Shown here: in pieces, positions 45,220 through 53,329 of the stretch | Numbering within the stretch: position 1 is the first letter of the stretch | How the letters are laid out: each line of letters starts with the position of its first letter | Assembly: GCF_900230195.1 (NCBI RefSeq) | Contig: NZ_OCNE01000025.1 | Location: 27,081 to 91,080 of the forward strand | Direction: 5' to 3' | Source: Streptomyces zhaozhouensis | GTDB lineage: Bacteria > Actinomycetota > Actinomycetes > Streptomycetales > Streptomycetaceae | Length of the DNA stretch: 64,000 nucleotides | Program-made: the position numbers and the translations under genes | The notes under the pieces: generated by a model | Told to the model about the DNA's origin: nothing | The model's database searches: none | What the model saw: the letters and a program-made list of their open reading frames with translations, nothing else

Positions 45220-45523
45220 GTCGTCCGGTTTCCCTTCTCTCTGTCGCGTCGCTTCCGAACCGGCGGTTCGGCGGGGGGCACAACTGCGCGCAGGACGGGT
45301 CTCCCGTGCCTGTCCCGCGGAGATGACACATGCGGTCATGAGTTTGTCGACGGTTACCGGCATGACGGACTCCGGCCCCGAGGCCGTTGCCGCCTGCGTT
45401 ATTCGAGTGGGAAAGCCGAGTGTTCACCGGAAAGATCCGGGTGGTTCGCCGGGCAGGGAATACGAGTTATCCGATTCGTAAGGAAGACACCACACGAGCC
45501 AGCGAACAGGCCCTCCGAGAACA
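45220..45523. other. Upstream region of the flavoprotein gene
   Basis: About 300 bases without a supported gene; it probably contains the promoter of the leftward flavoprotein gene. Confidence 0.4.
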
Positions 45524-45583
45524 CCGCTCTCGACCGCTCTCGACCGCTCTCGACCGCTCTCGACCGCTCTCGACCTCATTCGA
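45524..45583. repeat. Ten-base tandem repeat
   Basis: Five perfect copies of CCGCTCTCGA occupy 45524-45573, followed by one degenerate copy (CCTCATTCGA). It could vary in copy number by slippage and lies upstream of the flavoprotein gene. Confidence 0.9.
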
Positions 45584-45804
45584 CGCGGCCGACGACGCGT
45601 CCGTTCCTGCGACACGTTCACGCACGGCCGGCTCACCGGGAGCCGGCTGGACCGTGCGACCGCCTGAGTAACAGCATGGCACCTCGAGCGCAACCGCGGT
45701 CAACCCGTAACCACCCCTAAGCACCCACCCCTACATACCCACCGCTTTCGCACCTTGGCCGGTCGGACGGGGCGTGGCGGGACGGCTTCTGGGGCCGTCC
45801 GTAG

Positions 45805-45915
45805 GAAGCGGCCGAGTGTGGGGTCGTATTCGCGGGCGCCGAGGTGGGTCGTTCCGGTGGGGTCGGTGGTGCCTCCGAGGAAGCCTCGGTCGCCGGGCCA
45901 GGAATCGGTTGCTGA
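45805..45915 (-). pseudogene. RHS core-domain remnant
   Basis: The reverse strand encodes RGFLGGTTDPTGTTHLGARE followed by YDPTLGRF, the RHS-repeat-associated core consensus. Similarity begins at about 45915 beside a partial CRISPR repeat and ends at the LGRF motif. The chain then runs into unrelated sequence. It is a separate piece from the RHS fragment at 41730, since the two lie in the wrong order for one gene. Confidence 0.7.
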
Positions 45916-45956
45916 GAGGTAACAACCAGGCGGGGAACGAGGTCGTGTCGTGCTGG
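45914..45956. CRISPR. CRISPR repeat remnant with a spacer shared with array 1
   Basis: GAGAGGTAACAAC (45914-45926) equals the last 13 bases of the array 1 repeat with one change. The next 30 bases match the third spacer of array 1 (41498-41533) with only a few differences (for example CAGG, CACGAGGTCG-like and GTCGTGCT blocks). So a repeat-spacer unit was duplicated, and the repeat 5' part was replaced by RHS sequence. Confidence 0.6.
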
Positions 45957-46067
45957 TGCGCCGAGTCGGCGGTTTGTTGGCATGTGCCGGGACGGAGGGA
46001 TGCCGAGTCCGAAACTGTTGCTGCTGGGACTGTCTGATCGGAACCCCTGCCCTGCCGACCTTCTGGT

Positions 46068-46418
46068 TCAGTGCTTGTCGGCCGCCGGGGCGTCGGGGTT
46101 CTGCTTTCCGCGCAGCGCCTCGTCGGCGGCAATGACTTCCTGGTGCCACTGCCGGTGGACCTTATATGTGCGGTCGAGCTCGATCATGTGGTACAGCCCG
46201 GTCGGCTTGCCGAACCAGAAGTCGCGCGGGAGGCGTTGCACCTCGCGGCGGCCCACGATGAGGATCGCACGGTCGGTGACCACGAACCACTCGGCCGGCG
46301 ACGTGAAGATCCCCGAACCCTTTATCGTCATGAACCCCGTCTGGATGCGCTCACCGGGCTCCAGATGCGGCTCCGCCAGGGTGGCGATTTTCTTGGCTCG
46401 TCGTTCCTTGTAGCCCAT
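46068..46418 (-). CDS. PH-domain-like small protein (function unknown)
   Basis: The 116-residue product starts at an ATG after CGGAGGAG. It begins with a basic segment (MGYKERRAKKIATLAE), then LEPGERIQTGFMTIKG, FVVTDRAILIVGRREVQRLP and an IELDRTYKVH strand, the pattern of bacterial PH (YokE/YdaS-like) domains. It lacks membrane segments. It may be coupled with the small membrane protein genes upstream on the same strand. Function is unknown. Confidence 0.65.
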   Translation of the reverse strand: MGYKERRAKKIATLAEPHLEPGERIQTGFMTIKGSGIFTSPAEWFVVTDRAILIVGRREVQRLPRDFWFGKPTGLYHMIELDRTYKVHRQWHQEVIAADEALRGKQNPDAPAADKH

Positions 46419-46515
46419 AGCTCTCCTCCGATACCAATGTTCTGAGTCGTTGATTCGTGGTGCGGTAGGTGGCGAGGGCGGAGCTCCCCGTGGCACAGCC
46501 GCACCTCCCCTTAGG

Positions 46516-46761
46516 TCATCGAAGCGGCGGTTGTGGAAGCGGCGGAGTTGGTACCGGAGGCCACAACGGGTCGTCATACGGAGGCCAGAAGGGATCGTCA
46601 TAGGGCGTCGAGTGGTCCGAGCTCTCGCCCTCCGGCGCGTCGATCTCCGGCAGGTCGATGACCCCTGCTGCGTCCAGCGCGATTGCCACGATCGCCGCGA
46701 TGAAGAGGAGGGCAAACGCTGAAGCATACAGCCATAAGGCGACCGTGAAGATCTTTCCCAT
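46516..46761 (-). CDS. Small membrane protein of unknown function
   Basis: An 81-residue frame with one long hydrophobic helix (VALWLYASAFALLFIAAIVAIAL) and an acidic, Pro-rich tail with two PPYDDP-like repeats ending PPVPTPPLPQPPLR. The ATG at 46761 has AGGGG six bases upstream; an in-frame ATG eight codons earlier has poorer spacing. Confidence 0.5.
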   Translation of the reverse strand: MGKIFTVALWLYASAFALLFIAAIVAIALDAAGVIDLPEIDAPEGESSDHSTPYDDPFWPPYDDPLWPPVPTPPLPQPPLR

Positions 46762-46820
46762 GATGGCCCCTGTCTGCAACTTCATGCTCCATAGGCATCC
46801 AGCGTGGATGAAACGCCGGA

Positions 46821-47015
46821 CTAATCCGAGCTCCCATAGCGGTTCATATCCTGCTGTACGCGTGGCGGAGCGGGGTCAGTGCGTTCACCGCCTGAAGGGC
46901 GCCGGTCTGCCCTCCCCACTCGGAGTGGCTTATTCGCTCGGCGCGGCCTCGTCAGGACGAACGCCAGCGCGGCCAGGAATGTCAGCCACATCAGAGGGAA
47001 AAGCAGCCACTCCAT
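46821..47015 (-). CDS. Small membrane protein of unknown function
   Basis: A 64-residue frame with an N-terminal hydrophobic helix (WLLFPLMWLTFLAALAFVL) and a basic, polar tail. GGAAGGGGGC precedes the ATG. Function is unknown; the coding call rests on the ribosome-binding site and topology only. Confidence 0.4.
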   Translation of the reverse strand: MEWLLFPLMWLTFLAALAFVLTRPRRANKPLRVGRADRRPSGGERTDPAPPRVQQDMNRYGSSD

Positions 47016-47361
47016 GGGGCGCCCCCTTCCCAGCTCTGAGGCTAGGTGAAACGACTCGGGACCCCTCCCGGGTCGGGTTCCTGGACGTGGACCTCAACCG
47101 GGACTTCGTCGGCTACCGGTACATCAGCTGACTCCTCGTGGGCCCGAGGCGCCTCAGCCGGTCGCGGTGGCTCGCGTCCGGCTATGTGCGTAAGGCTCCT
47201 GTCCGCGAACGTTTCTGGCGGTGTGAGGTGGGTGCCGAGGCGAGGGGCACGCGGGTTCTGGAGGGGTTTTCCGAAGGTCGAGCGGGAGAAGCTACTCGTC
47301 TCTCACCTCCGCCGAAGACGGGCCTGAGCAGCCTCAGCCGATCCGCGGACGCCGGGCGGGG

Positions 47362-47928
47362 TCAGGCACCCGTGCGCCGTATGTGCAGGTGGCCGTCGCG
47401 GGGGAAGGCGGGCGGTGCCGCGGGCAGGATGGTGTCGAAGTCGTAGCGGCTCTTCTGCGCGACCCGGCACGATGCCAGGTTGTCGACCTGGTGCAGGAGT
47501 TCGAGACGCTCCAGTCCGTCGGTTTCGAAGGCGTCGAAGGCCCAGTCGCTGAGTGCCTCCAGAGCGCGAGGGGCCACTCCCCGCCCGCGAGCGTGCGCCG
47601 CGGTCCAGTAGCCCACCTCGGCCGACGGTTTGCCGGAGGCGACTTCCTTGAGGACCACGTTGCCCACCAACCGTTCGCCGTCTGAACCGGGTCGCGCCTC
47701 AAGGACGGCGAAGCCGAACCGGTCGCCCGCTGCCCAGCCCCGCTGCTGGGCCCGCACCCACCGTTCCCCGTCGGCATCGCTGTCCACGGCGGAGCTCGCC
47801 CACTGGCGCAACGCGGGGTCCCGGCTCACCTCGACCAATGCGGCGGTGTCCGCCATGCGCCAGGGGCGCAGCACAAGAGGAGGAGAGGCCGGCGTGGCGG
47901 CCACCTGAAGTACGACGGGGTCACTCAT
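47362..47928 (-). CDS. GNAT-family N-acetyltransferase (RimJ/RimL-like)
   Basis: The 188-residue protein has the RimJ/RimL layout: LRPWRMADTAALVEV at the start, the middle strand GERLVGNVVLKEV, the pyrophosphate loop YWTAAHARGRGVAPRAL near 105-121, and LERLELLHQVDNLASCRVAQKS near 140-162. ATG at 47928 is preferred to the preceding TTG. Substrate is unknown. Confidence 0.8.
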   Translation of the reverse strand: MSDPVVLQVAATPASPPLVLRPWRMADTAALVEVSRDPALRQWASSAVDSDADGERWVRAQQRGWAAGDRFGFAVLEARPGSDGERLVGNVVLKEVASGKPSAEVGYWTAAHARGRGVAPRALEALSDWAFDAFETDGLERLELLHQVDNLASCRVAQKSRYDFDTILPAAPPAFPRDGHLHIRRTGA

Positions 47929-48221
47929 CAACCGATGATATGCAGCGGCGTTTTCTCTCGACGCCGGTGGCGTCCAGCCCGTGTCGCCTTGCGACCGTCC
48001 CGTCGTCGCCGTGCCCGGACGTCCCAGCCCGCCTCACCCCCTCTTCCCTCGCGGCGGGCAGGGGGAGGGGAACCTCGCGCCGCCCAGGGCGGCTTCGCCT
48101 GTGTCGACAGCCGTCGTCATGGCTCGGCCGGCGGGGCCGGGAAGGTGGGCGTCGTCGTCGCCGTCCCGGGCCGTGAGGGTGTCCGAGCCGTGGGCGACCC
48201 GACGGGCCGCCGCCCGGGCGG
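47929..48221. other. Intergenic region without a recognised gene
   Basis: 293 bases between two genes on the same strand. I see no conserved frame or strong hairpin. Confidence 0.4.
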
Positions 48222-48980
48222 TCAGAGGAAGGCGCCGCCGGAGACCTCGACGCGTTGGGCGGTGACCCAGCGCAGGCCGTCGGTGGCCAGCGTGGCGATG
48301 GCGTCGCCGATCTCCCGGGGTTCGCCGACGCGGCCGAGCGCGGTCTGGCCGGCCAGGGCCCGGCGCATCTCGGCGTCGTCCCGCATCGCGCCCCCGTTGA
48401 AGTCGGTGGCGGTCGGTCCCGGGGCGACGGAGTTCACGCGGATCCCGCGCGGGCCGAGTTCGGCGGCGAGGGTGCGGCTCAGGGCCTCGACGGCGGCCTT
48501 CGAGGCGGAGTAGACCGAGGTGGCGGGGCTGGTGTGGCGGGTCAGCGACGACGAAACGTTGATGACGTGGCCGCCTCCGGTCAGCAGCGGGGCGAGTGAC
48601 TGGATGAGGAAGAACGTGCCCCGGACGTTGACGTCCATCACCGTGTCGAAGTCGTCGGCCGTGACGTCCTCCAGCGGTCCGAAGATCCCCACCCCCGCGT
48701 TGTTGACCAGGATGTCGAGCCGCGAAGTTCCCCAGCGTTCCAACTGCTCCCTCAGCGCGGAGAGGAAGGGCGCGAAAGAGGGGAGGTCGCTGATGTCGAG
48801 CCGGAGGGCGGCGGCGGTCCCGCCCGCCGCCCGCACCTCTTCCACCGTCCTCTCCGCCTCGGCCGCCTCGCCGCGGTGGGTGATCAGGACCCGTACCCCG
48901 CGCGCGGCCAGAGCGAGGGCCGCGGCGCGTCCGAGGCCGCGGTTGGCGCCGGTCACCAGGGCGGTCTTGTCGATCGTCAT
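48222..48980 (-). CDS. Short-chain dehydrogenase/reductase
   Basis: The 252-residue SDR enzyme has TGANRGLGRA at 10-19, NNAGVG near 95, YSASK near 157 with Ser upstream, and APGPTATD. It probably reduces or oxidises a small carbonyl or alcohol with NAD(P). It diverges from a TetR gene with twin operators in between, so it is likely to be the target of that regulator. Confidence 0.9.
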   Translation of the reverse strand: MTIDKTALVTGANRGLGRAAALALAARGVRVLITHRGEAAEAERTVEEVRAAGGTAAALRLDISDLPSFAPFLSALREQLERWGTSRLDILVNNAGVGIFGPLEDVTADDFDTVMDVNVRGTFFLIQSLAPLLTGGGHVINVSSSLTRHTSPATSVYSASKAAVEALSRTLAAELGPRGIRVNSVAPGPTATDFNGGAMRDDAEMRRALAGQTALGRVGEPREIGDAIATLATDGLRWVTAQRVEVSGGAFL

Positions 48981-49036
48981 GAACTTGTTCCTCCAGCACG
49001 CGGCCACCGGGGTGCGCCCGGCGCCAGGGATGCGAT

Positions 49037-49055
49037 GCGAGTCACTCGACTCGCC
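49037..49055. promoter_or_regulatory. TetR operator 1 in the SDR-TetR intergenic region
   Basis: GCGAGTCACTCGACTCGCC, a near-palindrome. It equals operator 2 in 17 of 19 bases when operator 2 is read on the reverse strand. Confidence 0.6.
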
Positions 49056-49086
49056 TTTCCTTCCGTACCGTAGACGTGGGCCGAGA

Positions 49087-49106
49087 GGCGAGTCAAGTGA
49101 CTCGTC
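49087..49106. promoter_or_regulatory. TetR operator 2 in the SDR-TetR intergenic region
   Basis: GGCGAGTCAAGTGACTCGTC, a near-palindrome 31 bases from operator 1 and 25 bases before the TetR ATG. It probably mediates autoregulation. Confidence 0.6.
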
Positions 49107-49130
49107 TCGGCTCTGCGGCATACTGTCCGC

Positions 49131-49769
49131 ATGGCAGCAGAACTCTCCGCGCACCACCGCAGGCTCGCTGAGCGGAAACGCGAGGCGATCACCAGCGCGG
49201 CCACGGAACTGTTCCTGGAACGCGGCTACGACGGCACCTCGCTGGCCCGGATCGCCGAGGCGGCCGGCGTCTCGAAGTCCACCCTGTTCAAGCGATTCCC
49301 CACCAAGGCGGCCCTCTTCGAGGCCATCGTCACCGAGTCCTGGCAGCGTGACGCGGGTGACACCGCGGAGCGGCCACAGCCAGGGGATCTGCGCTCCGGG
49401 CTGACAACCATCGGCCACCGCTATGCCGACCTGGTCAGCCAGCCCGGCATGACGGCCCTCTTCCGGATCGTCATCGCCGAACTGCCTCGTTTCCCCGAGC
49501 TGGGGCGGATGCAGTTCCAGCTCGGCAAACTGCCCTACTTCACCTCTGTGCGGCGGTACCTGGAAGCCGAGCACGAGGCGGGCAACGCCGACGTCCCGGA
49601 CGCGGTGAGCGCCGCGAACCAGTTTCTCGGCATGATCGCCAACTACGTCCTGTGGCCTCGGATGCTGCTGACCGACTGGGACCCCGCGGCCTCCGACATC
49701 CACGACGCCGTCGAACAGGCTGTCCAGACCATGCTCGCCAGGTACGCCCCGACCCGCCCGCCGGCCTGA
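49131..49769 (+). CDS. TetR/AcrR-family transcriptional regulator
   Basis: The 212-residue protein has an N-terminal helix-turn-helix (LARIAEAAGVSKSTLFKRFPTKAALFEAIV near 37-67) and a ligand domain. It is divergently transcribed from the SDR gene, and two palindromes separate them. Ligand unknown. Confidence 0.9.
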   Translation: MAAELSAHHRRLAERKREAITSAATELFLERGYDGTSLARIAEAAGVSKSTLFKRFPTKAALFEAIVTESWQRDAGDTAERPQPGDLRSGLTTIGHRYADLVSQPGMTALFRIVIAELPRFPELGRMQFQLGKLPYFTSVRRYLEAEHEAGNADVPDAVSAANQFLGMIANYVLWPRMLLTDWDPAASDIHDAVEQAVQTMLARYAPTRPPA

Positions 49770-49911
49770 CCCGCCAGACGGCCTGACCCGCCCGCCGGCC
49801 CCTGACCCGACGCCGGCACGTTGACGCGGGCGCGCGAGGCTCAACGCCCGCGATGTCTCCCGTCGGCAGGCGTTTCCTTCCGGGGCGGGAGTCTCACAGG
49901 ATGGCAGGTCC

Positions 49912-50000
49912 GGCGTGGTCGGGCTCGGCTCGGTCAGGTCCGGCTCGGTCAGGTCCGGCTCGGTCAGGTCCGGCGTCGTCGGGCTCGGCTCGGTCAGGTC
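49912..50000. repeat. Fifteen-base tandem repeats
   Basis: The order is A-B-B-B-A'-B, where A is GGCGTGGTCGGGCTC (or GGCGTCGTCGGGCTC) and B is GGCTCGGTCAGGTCC (last copy truncated). It lies in a 640-base gap between the TetR gene and the pirin gene. A frame would encode SGPAR-like repeats, but no start or domain supports it. Confidence 0.85.
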
Positions 50001-50004
50001 GTCC

Positions 50005-50056
50005 GCCGGTTCGCCGGGAACGTGCGGAGCGCCGGTTCGCCGGGAACGTGCGGAGC
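50005..50056. repeat. Twenty-six-base direct repeat
   Basis: Two identical 26-base copies (50005-50030 and 50031-50056), each starting GCCGGTTCGCCGGG and ending TGCGGAGC, follow the 15-base repeats directly. The next 350 bases (50057-50408) hold no supported gene. Confidence 0.85.
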
Positions 50057-50408
50057 GCCGGGCGTCGGGTCCCGATCCGTGTCCACCGGTGACCAGTGGC
50101 CGGGCCCGGGGCCCGGCCCTCGTGGCGGCGACGCCGGCCCGACCCCGCTCGACCTGCCGACGGAGCGGGGCCCGGTACCCGGGACGGCGGTCGGCGGAAG
50201 GGCGGCCCGGCCGTCGGCTACCGGGCGACGCGGGTCGGGTCCGCCCCGGACCCCGGCCCGCCTCGGAGACACGCGGCCCTTCGCGGGCCGCCGCGACCGG
50301 CGTCCGCCTGGCCGGTGCCGGTTCGTCGGGGCCGCCGCCCGACGATGCGGGTGCCGCGCGGGGGGCGCGGGGCGGGGGCGATGCCTCTCACCGCGCCGGG
50401 ACCGCGTC

Positions 50409-51422
50409 TCACTCCCGTTCCCCGGGCTGCGCGCGCGGGCGCATCCGGGAGTTCGGCAGGGCCGGGGCCGGCAGTGGGGGCGGCTGGTCAGGTGGGAAGT
50501 CGCCGAACAGCGCGGGCTTGCCGGCGTCGCGTGGGTCGGCGGGTTCGAAGCCGAGCTCGGCCTGGTAGCGGCGCCGGTACTCGACGATCTCGTCGTGGTC
50601 GCGCCCGACGAAGTTCCACCACATCACGATCCGCTCCCCGAGCGGGACGCCGCCCAGCAGGATGACGCGCGTCTCCGCGTCGCCCGCCGTGATCACCAGC
50701 GTGTCGGAGCCGACGGGGACGTAGGCGAGCGAACGGTGGTCGACGGCCGCCGAGTTCACCGTGACCTCGCCGTTCTCGGCGAGGACGGCGTGCTCGAAGT
50801 CGGTGCGCACGGTGAGCCGGGCGGAGGAGCCGGGCGCGAGGACGAGCTCGGCGCCGAGCAGGTCGGGTGTCCGCGTCTCGACGGGGGAGACCGAGCCGAG
50901 GAGCGCGCCGATGAACACGCGCGCCGTGACGCCGGGGAGTTCGACCGGCTCCGGGACGTGGTGGACGAAGGCGTTGTCGCTGAAGCGCGTCTCCTCCGGC
51001 AGCGCGTACCAGAGTTGCACGCCGTGCAGGGTGCTGGTCTCGGGGGCGCTGAGCTCCTGGTGGGTGATGCCACGGCCGGCGATCATCAGGTTGAGCTCTC
51101 CCGGCCGCACCGGGGCCGCGTTGCCCCCGGAGTCGAGGTGCCGGACATGCCCGTCGAACAGCCAGGACACCGTCGCGAGTCCGGTGTGCGGGTGCCGTGG
51201 CATCCGCATCCCGCCGGTCACCGCGACGTCGTCGGGGCCGAAGTGGTCCAGGAAGCACCACGACCCCACCAGCGATCTCCGCCGCTGGGGGAGGGTCCGG
51301 TGCACGGTTGTCGCCCGCACGCCGCCGAGCGGCACCAGGCGGGGCGTGAGCACCTCCACCGCCGTGCACGGCTCCCCGCGGTCGAGTACCTCAGGACGGG
51401 GGTGCGTCTCCGCGTTGCTCAT
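50409..51422 (-). CDS. Pirin family protein
   Basis: The 337-residue bicupin has HPHTGLATVSWLFDG near 85-100 (metal His residues) and SGGNAAPVRPGELNLMIAGRGITHQE near 105-135, typical of pirins. The N-terminal extension is short, the C-terminus is Pro/Arg-rich. Pirins are quercetinase-like redox proteins. Its ATG overlaps the stop of the AhpD-like gene (ATGA), so the two are co-translated. Confidence 0.9.
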   Translation of the reverse strand: MSNAETHPRPEVLDRGEPCTAVEVLTPRLVPLGGVRATTVHRTLPQRRRSLVGSWCFLDHFGPDDVAVTGGMRMPRHPHTGLATVSWLFDGHVRHLDSGGNAAPVRPGELNLMIAGRGITHQELSAPETSTLHGVQLWYALPEETRFSDNAFVHHVPEPVELPGVTARVFIGALLGSVSPVETRTPDLLGAELVLAPGSSARLTVRTDFEHAVLAENGEVTVNSAAVDHRSLAYVPVGSDTLVITAGDAETRVILLGGVPLGERIVMWWNFVGRDHDEIVEYRRRYQAELGFEPADPRDAGKPALFGDFPPDQPPPLPAPALPNSRMRPRAQPGERE

Positions 51423-51892
51423 CGCACGATCTTCCCTTCCGCGTCGCGGGGACGCACCGGATGCCCGCTGAGTATCGAGACGCGGTTGAAGGCGTTGATG
51501 GTGACCGCCACCCACTCGGCCGCCGCGAACGCCTCCTCGTCGAGAACCGACCGCGCGCCCGCGAGGTCGGCCTCCGCCTCCTCGGTGAGGGGGAGCGTCG
51601 TGGCCGCCTCGGCCACCGCGAGCACCGCCCGCTGCCGCTCGTCGAACAGCGCGGTCTCCCGCCACGCCGGCAGCAGGTCGAGTTGCTGCTGCGCTATCCC
51701 GGCCTTCCTGGCCTCGCGCGAGTGGAGGTCGACGCAGAAGGCGCACGCGTTGATCTGCGACGCCCGCAGCTTGATGAACTCGACCTCGCGCGACGAGAGT
51801 CCGCGTTGCAGCGCCGCCTCGCGGATCGCCGACGAGAACGCTGTCGCGGCCCGCCACGCCTCGGGCATGACCTTGTCCAGGAACGGACGCAT
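51419..51892 (-). CDS. Carboxymuconolactone decarboxylase family protein (AhpD-like)
   Basis: The 157-residue protein has CAFCVDLH with Cys50, Cys53 and His57, the AhpD-type peroxidase/disulfide-reductase signature, within EFIKLRASQINA. The C-terminal NAFNRVSILSGHPV is also typical. It is likely to reduce peroxides or to supply electrons to a thiol peroxidase. It is coupled to the pirin gene. Confidence 0.9.
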   Translation of the reverse strand: MRPFLDKVMPEAWRAATAFSSAIREAALQRGLSSREVEFIKLRASQINACAFCVDLHSREARKAGIAQQQLDLLPAWRETALFDERQRAVLAVAEAATTLPLTEEAEADLAGARSVLDEEAFAAAEWVAVTINAFNRVSILSGHPVRPRDAEGKIVR

Positions 51893-51934
51893 CGTTTTTC
51901 CTCTTCCGGTGGGACGGCCTGCTGTCGGCCGTGG

Positions 51935-53233
51935 TCAGGGGCGGCGGATCGAGGCGACGGACGCACTGGCCTGTGCCACGGTCTCCACGACGGTGACCCG
52001 GCCGCCGTCACCGGGGTCCGGATCGGGCAGCAGCGACTCCGGGTCGACGAGGTGGACCTCGTGGCCGTCCAGCGTGAGCCGGCGCGCGACCTCCAGGACC
52101 ATACGCCGCGCGACGTCGTCGATCGAGTAGACCAGCGTGAGATCCACCGCCACCCCGACCTCCTGGAACGCGGAGTCCACGGCCTCCCGCACGATTCTCT
52201 CGGCCCCGGCGAAGCCGATCCCGCCCTGCAACTGGAGGACCCGCAGCGCGTTCCGACCGCTGCCGACGACGTGGTTGGAGCGCACGACCGCGCGCGCGGC
52301 GGCCGGGACCCCCATCAGGTGCAGACCCATGTCGGAGGAGAACCGTTCGAACAGGGACACCCCGCGCACGCTGTTCCCGTGCGGGTCCAGCCGTGGCGAG
52401 AAGGTGGCGATGCCGATCTGACCGGGGAGCGCGCCGATCAGTCCGCCCGCCACACCGCTCTTCGCGGGGATGCCGACCTGGGTCGCCCAGTCGCCGGCCG
52501 CGTCGTACATCCCGCAGGTGAACATGACGCTCAGCACCTGGCGCGCCACCGGCTCGGTGATCACCCGCTGGCCCGTGAGCGGGTTCACCCCGCGGTTGGC
52601 CAACGTCGCGGCCATCATGGCCAGGTCGCGCGCGGTGACCAGCACGGAACACTGCCGGGTGTAGCCGTCGACGACGGTTCTCGGGTCCTCGGTGAGGATG
52701 TCGTGGCCGCGGAGCATGTGGGCGATGGCGAGGTTGCGGTGCGCGTGTTCCATCTCCGAGGCGCACACCGCCTCGTCCGCTCGCAGCCGGCGGCCGGCGA
52801 ACGCCGAGAGTCCGTCGGTCACGCGCTCCACACGCTCCGCCGGCTTGAGGCCCTCCGGGCCGACCAGCGCGTGGGTGGTGATCGCGCCGGCGTTGATCAT
52901 GGGATTGAGCGGGCGCCCGGTGCCGTCTTCGAGGGAGATCTGGTTGAACGCCTCTCCCGACGGCTCGACCCCGACGCTGGCCAGCACCGGTGCGAACCCC
53001 CGGTCGGACAGCGCGAGGGCATAGGCGAACGGCTTGGAGATCGACTGGATGGTGAACTCGGTGTCGATGTCGCCGGCACCGTAGACCTCGCCCTGAACGG
53101 TGGCGAAGGCCGCGCCGAGGTGTTCCGGGTCCGCCGCGGCCAGTTCCGGGATGTATCCCGCGAGCTCTCCGGACGTGTCCGACGCCACGTCGCCGAGCGC
53201 CTCGGCCAGATAGTCGGGGATGACCGACCGCAT
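51935..53233 (-). CDS. glsA: Glutaminase with C-terminal STAS-like domain
   Basis: The 432-residue protein has the serine-dependent glutaminase fold: SISK at 64-67 (catalytic Ser and Lys), NPMINAGAI, SVLVTARDLAMMAATLANRGVNP, and AKSGVAGGLIG. The last 110 residues (VAVDLTLVYSIDDVARRMVLE) resemble a STAS domain, found in some actinobacterial glutaminases. It hydrolyses glutamine to glutamate and ammonia. ATG at 53233 is preferred to the adjacent GTG because GGAG is six bases away. Confidence 0.9.
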   Translation of the reverse strand: MRSVIPDYLAEALGDVASDTSGELAGYIPELAAADPEHLGAAFATVQGEVYGAGDIDTEFTIQSISKPFAYALALSDRGFAPVLASVGVEPSGEAFNQISLEDGTGRPLNPMINAGAITTHALVGPEGLKPAERVERVTDGLSAFAGRRLRADEAVCASEMEHAHRNLAIAHMLRGHDILTEDPRTVVDGYTRQCSVLVTARDLAMMAATLANRGVNPLTGQRVITEPVARQVLSVMFTCGMYDAAGDWATQVGIPAKSGVAGGLIGALPGQIGIATFSPRLDPHGNSVRGVSLFERFSSDMGLHLMGVPAAARAVVRSNHVVGSGRNALRVLQLQGGIGFAGAERIVREAVDSAFQEVGVAVDLTLVYSIDDVARRMVLEVARRLTLDGHEVHLVDPESLLPDPDPGDGGRVTVVETVAQASASVASIRRP

Positions 53234-53329
53234 CACGTGCTCCTTCTTCCGGGGGTGCGGTCCCGGTGCCGCGGCCGGGTCTGTGCGGGGGTGTGCGAGG
53301 TGGGTGCGACGGGCGAGCGGGGGCGGAGG

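Noticed and set aside
40938..46000. cas genes near the CRISPR-like arrays
   Set aside because: No Cas1, Cas2 or effector-like protein was found among the frames in this region or in the rest of the window.
47060..47131. Possible gene tail on the plus strand ending DFVGYRYIS
   Set aside because: It reads like the end of a protein, but I could not assign a family, and there is no upstream coding part.
49853..50092. Protein gene with five-residue SGPAR repeats
   Set aside because: No ribosome-binding site or domain, and it arises only from the 15-base DNA repeats.
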